NCBI GenBank assembly: GCA_018716805.1
Contig: DVJL01000140.1
Span: 1 to 32,983 of the forward strand
Length of the DNA: 32,983 bases
Direction: 5' to 3'
From: Candidatus Faecivicinus avistercoris
GTDB lineage: Bacteria; Bacillota; Clostridia; Christensenellales; Aristaeellaceae
Of the stretch, positions 6,905-13,540 are shown in pieces. The notes under the pieces are model-generated. The model saw only the letters and a list, made by a program, of their open reading frames with translations, did not search any database and was not told the origin of the DNA. Each line of letters starts with the position of its first letter. Positions within the stretch are counted from its first letter, which is position 1. A program made the position numbers and the translations under genes.

Positions 6905-7933
6905 ATGAGAAGCGAAGCGAACCTCGAGGTGCGGTCGAACTGCGCGCTCGACCTGCTCAGGCTGGTGTGCGCGGTGGCGGTCGTGTTCATCCACTCGGCG
7001 CCGGGCTTTTACGGCGCGGCCGGACAGAGCATCAACGGCGCACTGCATGTGCCGCCGCTGGTCTTCTTTCTGATCTCGGGTTATTTCTGGCGCGATGCGC
7101 GCGGAGAGACGAGCCGCGAGCGGTGCCGGCGGCGGTTTGTCAAGACGCTGAAGGTGACGGTCTTCTGGGTGGTCGCCTACATGCTGTTCACGACGGCGCT
7201 GGTCTATCCGTTCCACGGAGAACTGCCCGGCATGGATTCCGCCGGTGAATGGCTTCGGTCGTTCTTCTCGGCGGACAATTTGGTCAAGATGGTGCTGGTG
7301 CAGCGCTCGCCGGGCGTCGGAACGCACCTGTGGTACATGCTGGCGCTGACCGTTGCCCAGCTTGCGATGTGGGGCCTCTATGAGATCAAAGCGACGCGCG
7401 CCCGCCTTCCGCTGGCGGTTGCGCTGATCGCGGCGCAGATCGCCGTGCAATGGACGTTTTGCTTAAAGGGCTGGAATTTCGGTGCGGAGTTCCTGCGCAA
7501 CGCGTGGCTGACGGGTCTGCCGTGGATGCTGGTGGGCGACTGGCTGCGTGGGCGCGAGGAATCGATCTGCCGCATTCCGACGGCGCTGCTGGCTGCGGTG
7601 GGCGTGCTCGGGCTGTTCACGGCGCCGCTGGAGTTCTGGTGGGGCGGCACGGCGGAGTATCCGCTCGGGCTGTACTTTGCCGCGCCGGCGCTGGTCATGC
7701 TGGCGATCAAGCTTGGCACGAATGTCGACCGCCCGTGGGCGCGCCCGGTGCGGGCGTTCACGCAGCCGCTGTACCTGTGGCACATGCTGTTCGTGATGCC
7801 GATGAAGACCGCCATCACCGCGCTTAGCTTGAACGGGAACCTCTGGTGGCTCAGCATGCCGGTCACGGTGCTGCTCTGCCTGGGCGTCTTCCAGCTGAAG
7901 AGGCGCCTGCTGGCCCGCCGCGCGAGGGGCTGA
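6905..7933 (+). CDS. Acyltransferase-3 (OafA/YrhL-like) membrane protein
   Basis: A 342-residue multi-pass protein with about ten hydrophobic segments and the acyltransferase-3 signature near the N-terminus: LDLLRLVCAVAVVFIHS, with the conserved Arg and His, then VFFLISGYF. Members move acetyl or other acyl groups across the membrane onto sugars of surface polysaccharides, peptidoglycan or teichoic acids. The ATG at 6905 is chosen because GGAG lies 6 bases before it and the family begins here; the frame stays open upstream without family resemblance. There is no extra C-terminal SGNH domain. The stop is 3 bases before the TetR regulator. The acceptor is unknown. The start is preceded by a remnant copy of a similar gene. 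Confidence 0.85.
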   Translation: MRSEANLEVRSNCALDLLRLVCAVAVVFIHSAPGFYGAAGQSINGALHVPPLVFFLISGYFWRDARGETSRERCRRRFVKTLKVTVFWVVAYMLFTTALVYPFHGELPGMDSAGEWLRSFFSADNLVKMVLVQRSPGVGTHLWYMLALTVAQLAMWGLYEIKATRARLPLAVALIAAQIAVQWTFCLKGWNFGAEFLRNAWLTGLPWMLVGDWLRGREESICRIPTALLAAVGVLGLFTAPLEFWWGGTAEYPLGLYFAAPALVMLAIKLGTNVDRPWARPVRAFTQPLYLWHMLFVMPMKTAITALSLNGNLWWLSMPVTVLLCLGVFQLKRRLLARRARG

Positions 7934-7936
7934 GCC

Positions 7937-8500
7937 ATGGCGAAGGGGACCGACCGGCGCGCGGCGTACACCCGCTCGGTTATCAAGGAGGCGCTGCTGG
8001 CGCTGAAGAAGTCCATGCCGTTTGACGAAATCACCGTCTCGGCGCTGTGCCGCGAGGCGGGCATCCACCGCGGGACGTTTTACCTGCACTACCGAAACAC
8101 CATGGAGGTGCTCGACGAAGTGCTCGACGACGCGCTGGACAACGTGCGCGACCTGCCCAGCCACCTCTCCGGCGGCTCGGATGGCTGCCGCTGCGGCTAT
8201 CCGCTCTGCCGCTTTCTGCGCGAGAGCGAGAAATACCGCCCGGTGCTGATGGACGACGCGCTGGCCGGCCATGTGCTCGACCGCATCGCCGAGCGCTCCC
8301 GCGCGCCGTTTCTGGCTTACATGCGCCCGAAGAGCGCGCTGACGGACGAGCAGCTCGAGGCGGTGCTGCTGTTTCAGCTAAACGGCTGCTTTGCGATCAG
8401 CAAGAAGTGCGGCGGCTGCGGCGACCAGCGCTGGCGCGGCGTGCAGGAGGCCGTCGATCATTTCATCCGCGGCGGTCTGGATGCCTGCGGTCTGGAATAG
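7937..8500 (+). CDS. TetR-family regulator with a cysteine-rich C-terminal domain
   Basis: A 187-residue protein with a TetR helix-turn-helix at about residues 15-55 (ITVSALCREAGIHRGTFYLHYRN). The C-terminal part, with YPLCRFLRESEKYRPVLMDD, resembles the TetR_C domain common in Clostridia. Unusually it holds CRC-x4-C at 84-91 and a C-x2-C pair at 158 and 161, plus Cys151. That arrangement could bind a metal or sense redox state, which is inference. It starts 3 bases after the acyltransferase stop. The next gene, a CooC ATPase, begins 154 bases downstream behind two inverted repeats, which are plausible operators for this protein. Ligand unknown. Confidence 0.85.
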   Translation: MAKGTDRRAAYTRSVIKEALLALKKSMPFDEITVSALCREAGIHRGTFYLHYRNTMEVLDEVLDDALDNVRDLPSHLSGGSDGCRCGYPLCRFLRESEKYRPVLMDDALAGHVLDRIAERSRAPFLAYMRPKSALTDEQLEAVLLFQLNGCFAISKKCGGCGDQRWRGVQEAVDHFIRGGLDACGLE

Positions 8501-8519
8501 ACAGGTGTCGGAGATCGGA

Positions 8520-8566
8520 CAACTTTTCACAAACCGTCCATAAACGGTCAGGCTGTGCAAAAGTTG
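8520..8566 (+). promoter_or_regulatory. Long inverted repeat between the tetR-type gene and cooC
   Basis: CAACTTTTCACA (8520-8531) pairs with TGTG and AAAAGTTG (8554-8566) with one bulged C. Inside it ACCGT (8533-8537) pairs with ACGGT (8544-8548). It is followed by GAGTTTT, so it may end the tetR transcript. It also shares the AAACGGT word with the perfect repeat over the cooC promoter, so it could instead be an upstream operator. Confidence 0.5.
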
Positions 8567-8577
8567 AGTTTTCCAAA

Positions 8578-8606
8578 ACACCGTTTCAGGCTTGCGCAAA
8601 CGGTGT
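8578..8606 (+). promoter_or_regulatory. Perfect inverted repeat over the cooC promoter, putative operator
   Basis: ACACCGTTT (8578-8586) and AAACGGTGT (8598-8606) form a perfect 9-base inverted repeat with an 11-base centre. The centre and right arm overlap the -35 element and the first part of the promoter spacer, so a bound dimer would block RNA polymerase. The neighbouring TetR-family protein is the obvious candidate binder. Confidence 0.6.
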
Positions 8607-8620
8607 ATATTGAGGATAAT
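8592..8620 (+). promoter_or_regulatory. Promoter of the cooC operon
   Basis: TTGCGC (8592-8597), a 17-base spacer, and GATAAT (8615-8620). Transcription would start near 8627, about 28 bases before the first cooC start. AGGGGG supplies the ribosome site. Confidence 0.7.
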
Positions 8621-8654
8621 ACCAGAAGAATACCAACCAAAGGGGGAACCTGAC

Positions 8655-9416
8655 ATGGCAAAGGTCATCGCAATGGCGGGCAAGGGCGGCGTCGGCAAGA
8701 CGACGCTGTGCGGCCTGATGATTCAGCACCTGGCACAGACCGGGCGCGGCCCGATTCTGGCGGTGGACGCCGATGCAAACTCCAATCTGAACGAAGTGCT
8801 GGGCGTCGAAGCGCCGCAGACGCTGGGCGAGATCCGCGAGGAGCTCGAGCGCGCCGGCACGGACATGCTGCCCGGCGGCATGCCGAAGAACGAATACATG
8901 GCCATGCGCATGAACGACGCGCTGACCGAGGAGGACGATTTCGACCTGCTGGTCATGGGCCGCACGCAGGGCACGGGTTGCTACTGCTACGTCAACGGCC
9001 TGCTGCAGACGCAGATGCAGAAGCTGCAGGGGCACTATCCCTATATCGTCGTGGACAACGAGGCCGGCATGGAGCACATCAGCCGCGGCATCCTGCCGTC
9101 GATCGACATCGCCATCCTCGTCAGCGACTGTTCGCGCCGCGGCGTGCAGGCGGCGGGCCGCATCGCCGGTCTGATCGGCGAGCTGGGGCTAAAGCCGGAG
9201 CGCGTCGGGCTGATCGTCAACCGCGCGCCGAATGGCAAGCTGAGTGACGGCATCCGCGAGGAGATCGAAAAGCAGAAGCTCGACCTGCTCGGCGTCGTGC
9301 CGCACGACGAGCTGGTCTACGAGTACGACAGCGACGGGAAGCCGACGGTCACGCTGCCGGCCGACAGCCCCGTGCGCGCTGCGCTGGAGAACATCTGGCG
9401 CGAGCTGGGGATTTGA
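8655..9416 (+). CDS. cooC: CooC-type nickel-insertion ATPase (first copy)
   Basis: A 253-residue MinD/ParA-like P-loop ATPase of the CooC/AcsF group, which loads nickel into carbon monoxide dehydrogenase or acetyl-CoA synthase. The deviant Walker A motif GKGGVGKTT is at 9-17, followed by the switch VDADANSNL. The family's metal-binding CxC appears as CYC, with Cys109 and Cys111. The Walker B-like VVDNEAGMEH matches CooC proteins, in which Glu often replaces the second Asp. NRAP in the adenine-binding region is also present. Cytoplasmic, working as a dimer. It is followed after 10 bases by a second paralogue. No CO dehydrogenase or acetyl-CoA synthase subunit is in the window, so the client enzyme is inferred. 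Confidence 0.88.
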   Translation: MAKVIAMAGKGGVGKTTLCGLMIQHLAQTGRGPILAVDADANSNLNEVLGVEAPQTLGEIREELERAGTDMLPGGMPKNEYMAMRMNDALTEEDDFDLLVMGRTQGTGCYCYVNGLLQTQMQKLQGHYPYIVVDNEAGMEHISRGILPSIDIAILVSDCSRRGVQAAGRIAGLIGELGLKPERVGLIVNRAPNGKLSDGIREEIEKQKLDLLGVVPHDELVYEYDSDGKPTVTLPADSPVRAALENIWRELGI

Positions 9417-9426
9417 GGTGAGCGAC

Positions 9427-10209
9427 ATGAAGGACAAGGGCATGAAAATCGCCATTTCCGGCAAGGGCGGCGTCGGCAAGACGACGTTCGCCTCGACGCT
9501 GGCGCGCCTGTACGCGCAGGAGGGCCGCAAGGTGCTCTGCGCCGACGCCGACCCGGACGCCAACCTCGGTCTGGCGCTCGGCTTTCCGGAGGAGCTGCTC
9601 AGTGAAATCACGCCGATCGGCAAGCTCAAGCGCTTCGCCGCGGAGCGCACCGGCGCGAACGCCAGCAACACCTTCCTCAAGCTGAACCCGCGCGTGGATG
9701 ACATCCCCGAGGCGTTCGGCCGCGAGTACAACGGCGTGCGCCTCGTCGTGATGGGCACGGTGGATTCGGCCGGCGTCGGCTGCGTCTGCCCGGAGAACGT
9801 CATCCTGAAGTGCCTGATCAACAACCTGATCCTCGCGCGCGACGACGTCGTCATCCTCGACATGGAGGCGGGGCTGGAGCACCTCGGCCGCGGCACGACC
9901 AGCGGCGTGGACCAGTTCATCGTCGTCATCGAGCCGGGCGCGCGCAGCGTGCAGACCTATCAGTCGGTCAAGCGCCTCGCGCACGAGCTGGGCGTGCAGC
10001 GCGTCGGCGTGGTCGCCAACAAGATCCGAAACGACGAGGACGAGGCGTTCATCCGCAGCCAGATTCCGCCGGAGGATCTGCTGGGCGTGATCCACTTCAG
10101 CAGCGACGTCATCGACGCCGACCGCGCCGGCGCCTCGCCGTTCGACATGAGCAAGGGCTCTACCGACGAAATTCGCGCCATCAAGGCGAGAATTGACGCG
10201 GAGGCGTAA
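9427..10209 (+). CDS. cooC: CooC-type nickel-insertion ATPase (second copy)
   Basis: A 260-residue paralogue of the preceding ATPase, clearly diverged from it. It carries GKGGVGKTT at 12-20, ADADPDANLGLALG at the switch, a CxC motif GCVCPEN with Cys119 and Cys121, and the ILDMEAGLEHLGRG signature of CO dehydrogenase accessory proteins. It resembles textbook CooC more closely than the first copy. The ATG at 9427 has GAGGTG 6 bases upstream; an internal ATG at 9442 would also leave the Walker motif intact. The two genes are co-transcribed. One may serve CO dehydrogenase and the other acetyl-CoA synthase or another nickel protein; this is inference. Confidence 0.9.
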   Translation: MKDKGMKIAISGKGGVGKTTFASTLARLYAQEGRKVLCADADPDANLGLALGFPEELLSEITPIGKLKRFAAERTGANASNTFLKLNPRVDDIPEAFGREYNGVRLVVMGTVDSAGVGCVCPENVILKCLINNLILARDDVVILDMEAGLEHLGRGTTSGVDQFIVVIEPGARSVQTYQSVKRLAHELGVQRVGVVANKIRNDEDEAFIRSQIPPEDLLGVIHFSSDVIDADRAGASPFDMSKGSTDEIRAIKARIDAEA

Positions 10210-10281
10210 ATGGCGCAGTCCGCCGGCGAAGCGGGGCGCTTTTCCGCCGGTTCGGAACGACGCGATTGCAACAGCATTCCC

Positions 10282-10299
10282 GCGGCCCTGCCGGGCCGC
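10282..10299 (+). other. GC hairpin between cooC and the zinc-ribbon gene
   Basis: GCGGCCC (10282-10288), loop TGCC, GGGCCGC (10293-10299). No T tract follows, so it is more likely a processing or stability element within the transcript than a terminator. Confidence 0.4.
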
Positions 10300-10337
10300 A
10301 GGCCATCCATTGGACCCCTTGGAAGGAGGATTTTTCC

Positions 10338-10532
10338 ATGTCATCGCATATCGGATGTGAAGAAAACCGCAAGACCCCGATCCTCGAGGAGCGCGTCTGT
10401 CCGCAGTGCGGCGAAGAAGTCGAGGTATTCACCCGCGACGGCCGCCTGATCGACGATTTCCCGTGCGAGTGCGGCTATGTGTTCCGCGCCGAGGAACCGC
10501 TCGAGCCGCCGCAGGCGAGGAAGAAGGACTGA
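10338..10532 (+). CDS. Small zinc-ribbon protein (64 residues)
   Basis: A 64-residue protein behind a very strong GGAAGGAGGA ribosome site 8 bases before the ATG. Two cysteine pairs, CPQCG (Cys21, Cys24) and CECG (Cys43, Cys45), suggest one zinc or other metal ribbon; the second pair is C-x-C rather than the usual C-x2-C. The rest is acidic, with a charged tail ending KKD. It lies 128 bases after the second cooC and before a terminator, so it probably belongs to the same transcript. I do not recognise a named family. A role as metal carrier or assembly factor for the same client enzyme is possible but not shown. Confidence 0.75.
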   Translation: MSSHIGCEENRKTPILEERVCPQCGEEVEVFTRDGRLIDDFPCECGYVFRAEEPLEPPQARKKD

Positions 10533-10642
10533 TAAGCGCCCTTCGTAAAGCAGAAAATGCCGCGCGCAGAGGGAAGATTTCTCCGTCCATACACCGGGCG
10601 GGCTTTCCCAATTGCGCAACTCCATTTCCGAACCGTGACAGG

Positions 10643-10679
10643 GCCGCTCCGCAGCACTGCGAAGCGGCTCTTGCTTTTT
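10643..10679 (+). terminator. Rho-independent terminator of the cooC operon
   Basis: GCCGCT (10643-10648) pairs with AGCGGC (10663-10668), with partial pairing in the 14-base centre. It is followed by TCTTGCTTTTT on the plus strand. The position fits the end of the cooC-cooC-zinc-ribbon transcript. Confidence 0.6.
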
Positions 10680-10684
10680 GGAAG

Positions 10685-10710
10685 CCGGCCCGTTTCCATT
10701 CATGGGCCGG
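10685..10710. terminator. Hairpin between convergent operons
   Basis: CCGGCCC (10685-10691) pairs with GGGCCGG (10704-10710) over a 12-base loop. It lies 13 bases beyond the stop of the minus-strand hydrolase. A T-rich run occurs only on the plus side (GTTTCTTT), so it may act on either convergent transcript. Confidence 0.45.
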
Positions 10711-10722
10711 AGCGCGTTTCTT

Positions 10723-11415
10723 TCAGGCGTCGCGCCGCGCCTCGAGCGCCTCGGCGAACAGTGGCGTTCGGTACAGGCCAAATGCCTCTGTGGAATGGCC
10801 GTCGCCGGTCAGATACAGGCGAACCTGACCGCCCACCGCCCTTTGCAGCGCGAGGGCGTTTTTTTCAACCGGTACGGCGCGGTCGTTTCGGCCATGCGCG
10901 ATGACGACCGGCGCTACCCGCGCCCAGTCGGGATGTGCCGCCGGATTATAGGGGGCGACCGCCCGCGCAAGCGCTTCGCCGGTCAAGCCGCCCCATGCGG
11001 CGCGCATGGTCTCCAGATGCGTGACGCTCAGCAGATCCCACACCGGAAACGTGCCCAGCATCAGGCTGACGCGCTCGGGAAACGCGCCGGCAAAGCGGAA
11101 CATCGCCGCGCCGCCCGCGGAGGAGGCCCACAGCGCCGCCCGCGGGCGGACGGGCAGGTTTTTCAGCGCCCAGCGATAGAATGCATCCAGCTTTTCGAGT
11201 CCCCTCGGCGTGCCGTAGGTATCCGGTCCCAGGTCGCACGCGGCGAACGCATATCCGGCCGAAAGCGCCAGATCGCGCTGCGCGGCGTAAAACGGCACGT
11301 CGCGATACGACTGCGCGCAGCGCCCGCTGCCATGGCAGGCGAGCACCCACGGCATCGCGCCCGCCGCCCCGTCGGGGAGCGCCGCGTAGATCCCGGGCTC
11401 TGTGCGCTCCGTCAT
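10723..11415 (-). CDS. Alpha/beta hydrolase (esterase or deacylase-like)
   Basis: A 230-residue single-domain alpha/beta hydrolase. ACHGSG forms the oxyanion loop. The nucleophile elbow is ASSAG with Ser99, where Ala takes the place of the first Gly of GxSxG. HGRNDRAVP supplies the acid and GDGHSTEAF the histidine. There is no signal peptide, so it is cytoplasmic. Its ATG overlaps the stop of the DapA-family gene by the 4 bases ATGA, so it is translationally coupled as the last gene of the sugar-acid cluster. A likely role is removing an ester such as an O-acetyl group from the imported substrate or its degradation product; this rests on context only. Confidence 0.78.
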   Translation of the reverse strand: MTERTEPGIYAALPDGAAGAMPWVLACHGSGRCAQSYRDVPFYAAQRDLALSAGYAFAACDLGPDTYGTPRGLEKLDAFYRWALKNLPVRPRAALWASSAGGAAMFRFAGAFPERVSLMLGTFPVWDLLSVTHLETMRAAWGGLTGEALARAVAPYNPAAHPDWARVAPVVIAHGRNDRAVPVEKNALALQRAVGGQVRLYLTGDGHSTEAFGLYRTPLFAEALEARRDA

Positions 11416-12329
11416 GCGATCTCCTCCCGAACGGAATCTACGATCTCCTTCACCTTCGCGAAGCCCGCCGCCTCCATGGGATAGCCGAGCTGCACGCTGG
11501 CGGTTCCGCACAGCCCCTTCAGCGAAAGCGCCGCCTTGATCGCCTGCGCAAAGAGCGTCGAGCTGGACAGCCCGCCGCGCAGCGCGGAGAACAGCCCCAT
11601 CAGCTTGTCGACTTCCCGCTGGTACAGCGCGGCGCGCTGCAAATCGCCCGCCCGGCCGGCCGCGTACAGGTTCAGAAACAGCTTTGGCTTGACGGCGCTG
11701 AGCGCGTTGAGCATCTCCATGCCCAGCGCCGCCGCGTAGGCCGCCACGCCGTCCCCGCCGCACAGAATGGCGAAATCGCGCTGGACGCCGCGCGCATAGA
11801 GCTGCAGCATCCGGTTGGGATCGCTGTGCGTGTCCTTGATGCCGAGGATGTTCTCGTGCCGGGACAGCTCCTCGAGGAGCGGGAGACCCACCTTGTTGGG
11901 CAGGCGCGTCATGTGGTTGTACACGACGAGCGGAATCGGGCTTTCGTCGGCAATCCGGAAGAAGTATTCGCGAAGCTCCTCCTGCGAATAGGCGAGGAAT
12001 TGCGGCGGCATGCACACGGCGATGTCCGCGCCGGCGTCCGCCATGGCGCGCGCGTTGCGAAGCGCGTCCTTCAGGTTGTGCTCGGAGCAGTTGCCGAGAA
12101 TGGCGAACCCGCCGGGCGCGCGCTTGGCCGCCGCTTCGACGAGCGAAACGCGGTCCTGCGCCGTGAGCGCGAACGATTCCCCCGTGGAGGACGGAAACAG
12201 CGCGCCGCGCAGCCCGCTGGCCGCGTAGTATTCCACCAGCCTGCCCACGGCGGGCAGATCCAGCGCGCCATCCTCCTTCACGGGCGTGACGGATGCGACG
12301 AGCACGCCGCAGAGCTTTTCACAGATCAT
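11412..12329 (-). CDS. DapA/NanA-family class I aldolase (dihydrodipicolinate synthase-like)
   Basis: A 305-residue TIM-barrel lyase of the DHDPS/N-acetylneuraminate lyase family, of normal length. SSTGES at 47-52 is the substrate carboxylate-binding loop, Tyr137 lies in VVYNHM, and Lys165 in GIKDTHSD forms the Schiff base. These residue numbers coincide with Tyr137 and Lys165 of E. coli NanA, but paralogues such as KDG aldolases and hydratases share the layout. The neighbours are a propeller enzyme, an oxidoreductase and a sugar transporter, so a catabolic 2-keto acid aldolase is more likely than lysine synthesis. The ATG at 12329 has AGGAGG 9 bases upstream, and the gene overlaps the propeller gene by 11 bases. 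Confidence 0.85.
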   Translation of the reverse strand: MICEKLCGVLVASVTPVKEDGALDLPAVGRLVEYYAASGLRGALFPSSTGESFALTAQDRVSLVEAAAKRAPGGFAILGNCSEHNLKDALRNARAMADAGADIAVCMPPQFLAYSQEELREYFFRIADESPIPLVVYNHMTRLPNKVGLPLLEELSRHENILGIKDTHSDPNRMLQLYARGVQRDFAILCGGDGVAAYAAALGMEMLNALSAVKPKLFLNLYAAGRAGDLQRAALYQREVDKLMGLFSALRGGLSSSTLFAQAIKAALSLKGLCGTASVQLGYPMEAAGFAKVKEIVDSVREEIA

Positions 12330-13470
12330 ATCCGGTTTCCTCCTTGAATTGCGCCGCCAGCGCATCCAGATCGAAGCTGAACTGCACGATGTCGGGCTTG
12401 CGCTTGACCGACGGATTGGCCGGCGTCGGGCAGGTGAGATAGTCGACCGCGCGCAGCATCGGCGGCCGGTGTGTGCTGTCGAAATACAGGCTGGCGTAAT
12501 GGCCGTCCTGATCCCCGGCGACCGGGTCGCACAGGCGGATGCGCCCCCGAACCTCGAGCGACTGCGGGTCGAGGGCGAACAGGTCGAGCGTCATGCCAAT
12601 CCCTTCGGCGGTGCGGACGTGCTGCCGGGTGATCAACAGCAGGTGTCCGCCCCGCTCGTACAGCCTCGGCCGGCCGACCTGCGAAAAGTCGCCGCGCGTG
12701 GCCCGGTAGTCGCGCATGCGCAGCGGCCGGAAGCGCCCGTCGAGCATGACCAGGCAGGCGGGCGCCTCGCCGTCCGTGCCGGCGTTTTCGGCATGGCGCG
12801 GCGCTTCCCCGCGGGTGAACAGCGCGAAGCCCTCGTCCGTGGAGACCAGCGCGCACTCGTTAAACTCCAGCCCGAGATCCCGGGTGAGATTCGCCTCGAA
12901 TTGCCACGATGCGCCGCTGTCCGCGCTGGAAATCACATGTACCTGCCGCCGACCTTCGCTGCCCTCGAGGTTGGGGAAGGTCATGGCCGCCATGTACACG
13001 CGCCCATCCCGCTCGCAGAAGTTGAGCGGATAGCCGTATTCGACGCCGCCGACCGCGCCGACGCGCCCCTCGGCGCGGTAGCTTTGCCCGCCGTCGGCCG
13101 ACCGCAGCGCCTCCATGCCGGTGCGGCGCGCGCTGGCGCTGCGGTCCTGCATGTCGATGTAGACGCATACGTCGCCGTTTGGCATCTGCACATACTCGCC
13201 CATTTGAGGAATGCGGTCGCCGGAGGCATACAGCGTGTCCACGCGTTCCACGCGCTGCGACGGGATGTCCAGCACGGCCTGTTCGAGCCGCACATCCGCG
13301 CCCTCGCGCTCCCATCCGTGCGCGACGCCGTCTTTATAGGCGATCAGCAGCTTTTCGCCTACGGGAAGGATTGCCGGGAAGGCGTAATAGCGCGCGTAGT
13401 CCGTCCTTGCCGTCGAGCGCAGGCGAAGAAATTCGCAAAAGTCCGGATGAATGATGCCATAGTATTCCAT
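12319..13470 (-). CDS. Sialidase-like six-bladed propeller protein with Asp boxes
   Basis: A 383-residue protein from the ATG at 13470, with GGAGG 5 bases upstream. At least two Asp-box (BNR) repeats are visible, SADGGQSY near residue 124 and SSADSGASW near 181, the hallmark of sialidase-type propellers. RPRLYERGGHLLLITRQ and similar segments look like further blades. There is no signal peptide, unlike secreted sialidases, so it is probably cytoplasmic and acts on an imported oligosaccharide or glycoside. The sialidase arginine triad and Asp cannot be placed with confidence, so it may be a glycoside hydrolase or lyase of another specificity. It overlaps the DapA-family gene and follows a strong hairpin after the solute-binding protein. 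Confidence 0.75.
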   Translation of the reverse strand: MEYYGIIHPDFCEFLRLRSTARTDYARYYAFPAILPVGEKLLIAYKDGVAHGWEREGADVRLEQAVLDIPSQRVERVDTLYASGDRIPQMGEYVQMPNGDVCVYIDMQDRSASARRTGMEALRSADGGQSYRAEGRVGAVGGVEYGYPLNFCERDGRVYMAAMTFPNLEGSEGRRQVHVISSADSGASWQFEANLTRDLGLEFNECALVSTDEGFALFTRGEAPRHAENAGTDGEAPACLVMLDGRFRPLRMRDYRATRGDFSQVGRPRLYERGGHLLLITRQHVRTAEGIGMTLDLFALDPQSLEVRGRIRLCDPVAGDQDGHYASLYFDSTHRPPMLRAVDYLTCPTPANPSVKRKPDIVQFSFDLDALAAQFKEETGYDL

Positions 13471-13480
13471 GTTTTCCTCC

Positions 13481-13519
13481 AAAAAACCTCCGAAGCCGCC
13501 GCGATCGCGGCGGCTTCGG
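13481..13519 (-). terminator. Perfect-palindrome terminator or attenuator after the solute-binding protein
   Basis: A 30-base perfect palindrome (13490-13519, CCGAAGCCGCCGCGA and its complement) is followed on the minus strand by AGGTTTTTTGG. It therefore has the form of a strong intrinsic terminator for the transporter transcript. The ribosome site of the next gene starts immediately after the T run. Leaky read-through would give a high transporter-to-enzyme ratio. Confidence 0.8.
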
Positions 13520-13540
13520 GGAAGTCGGGTCGCCCGGGGA

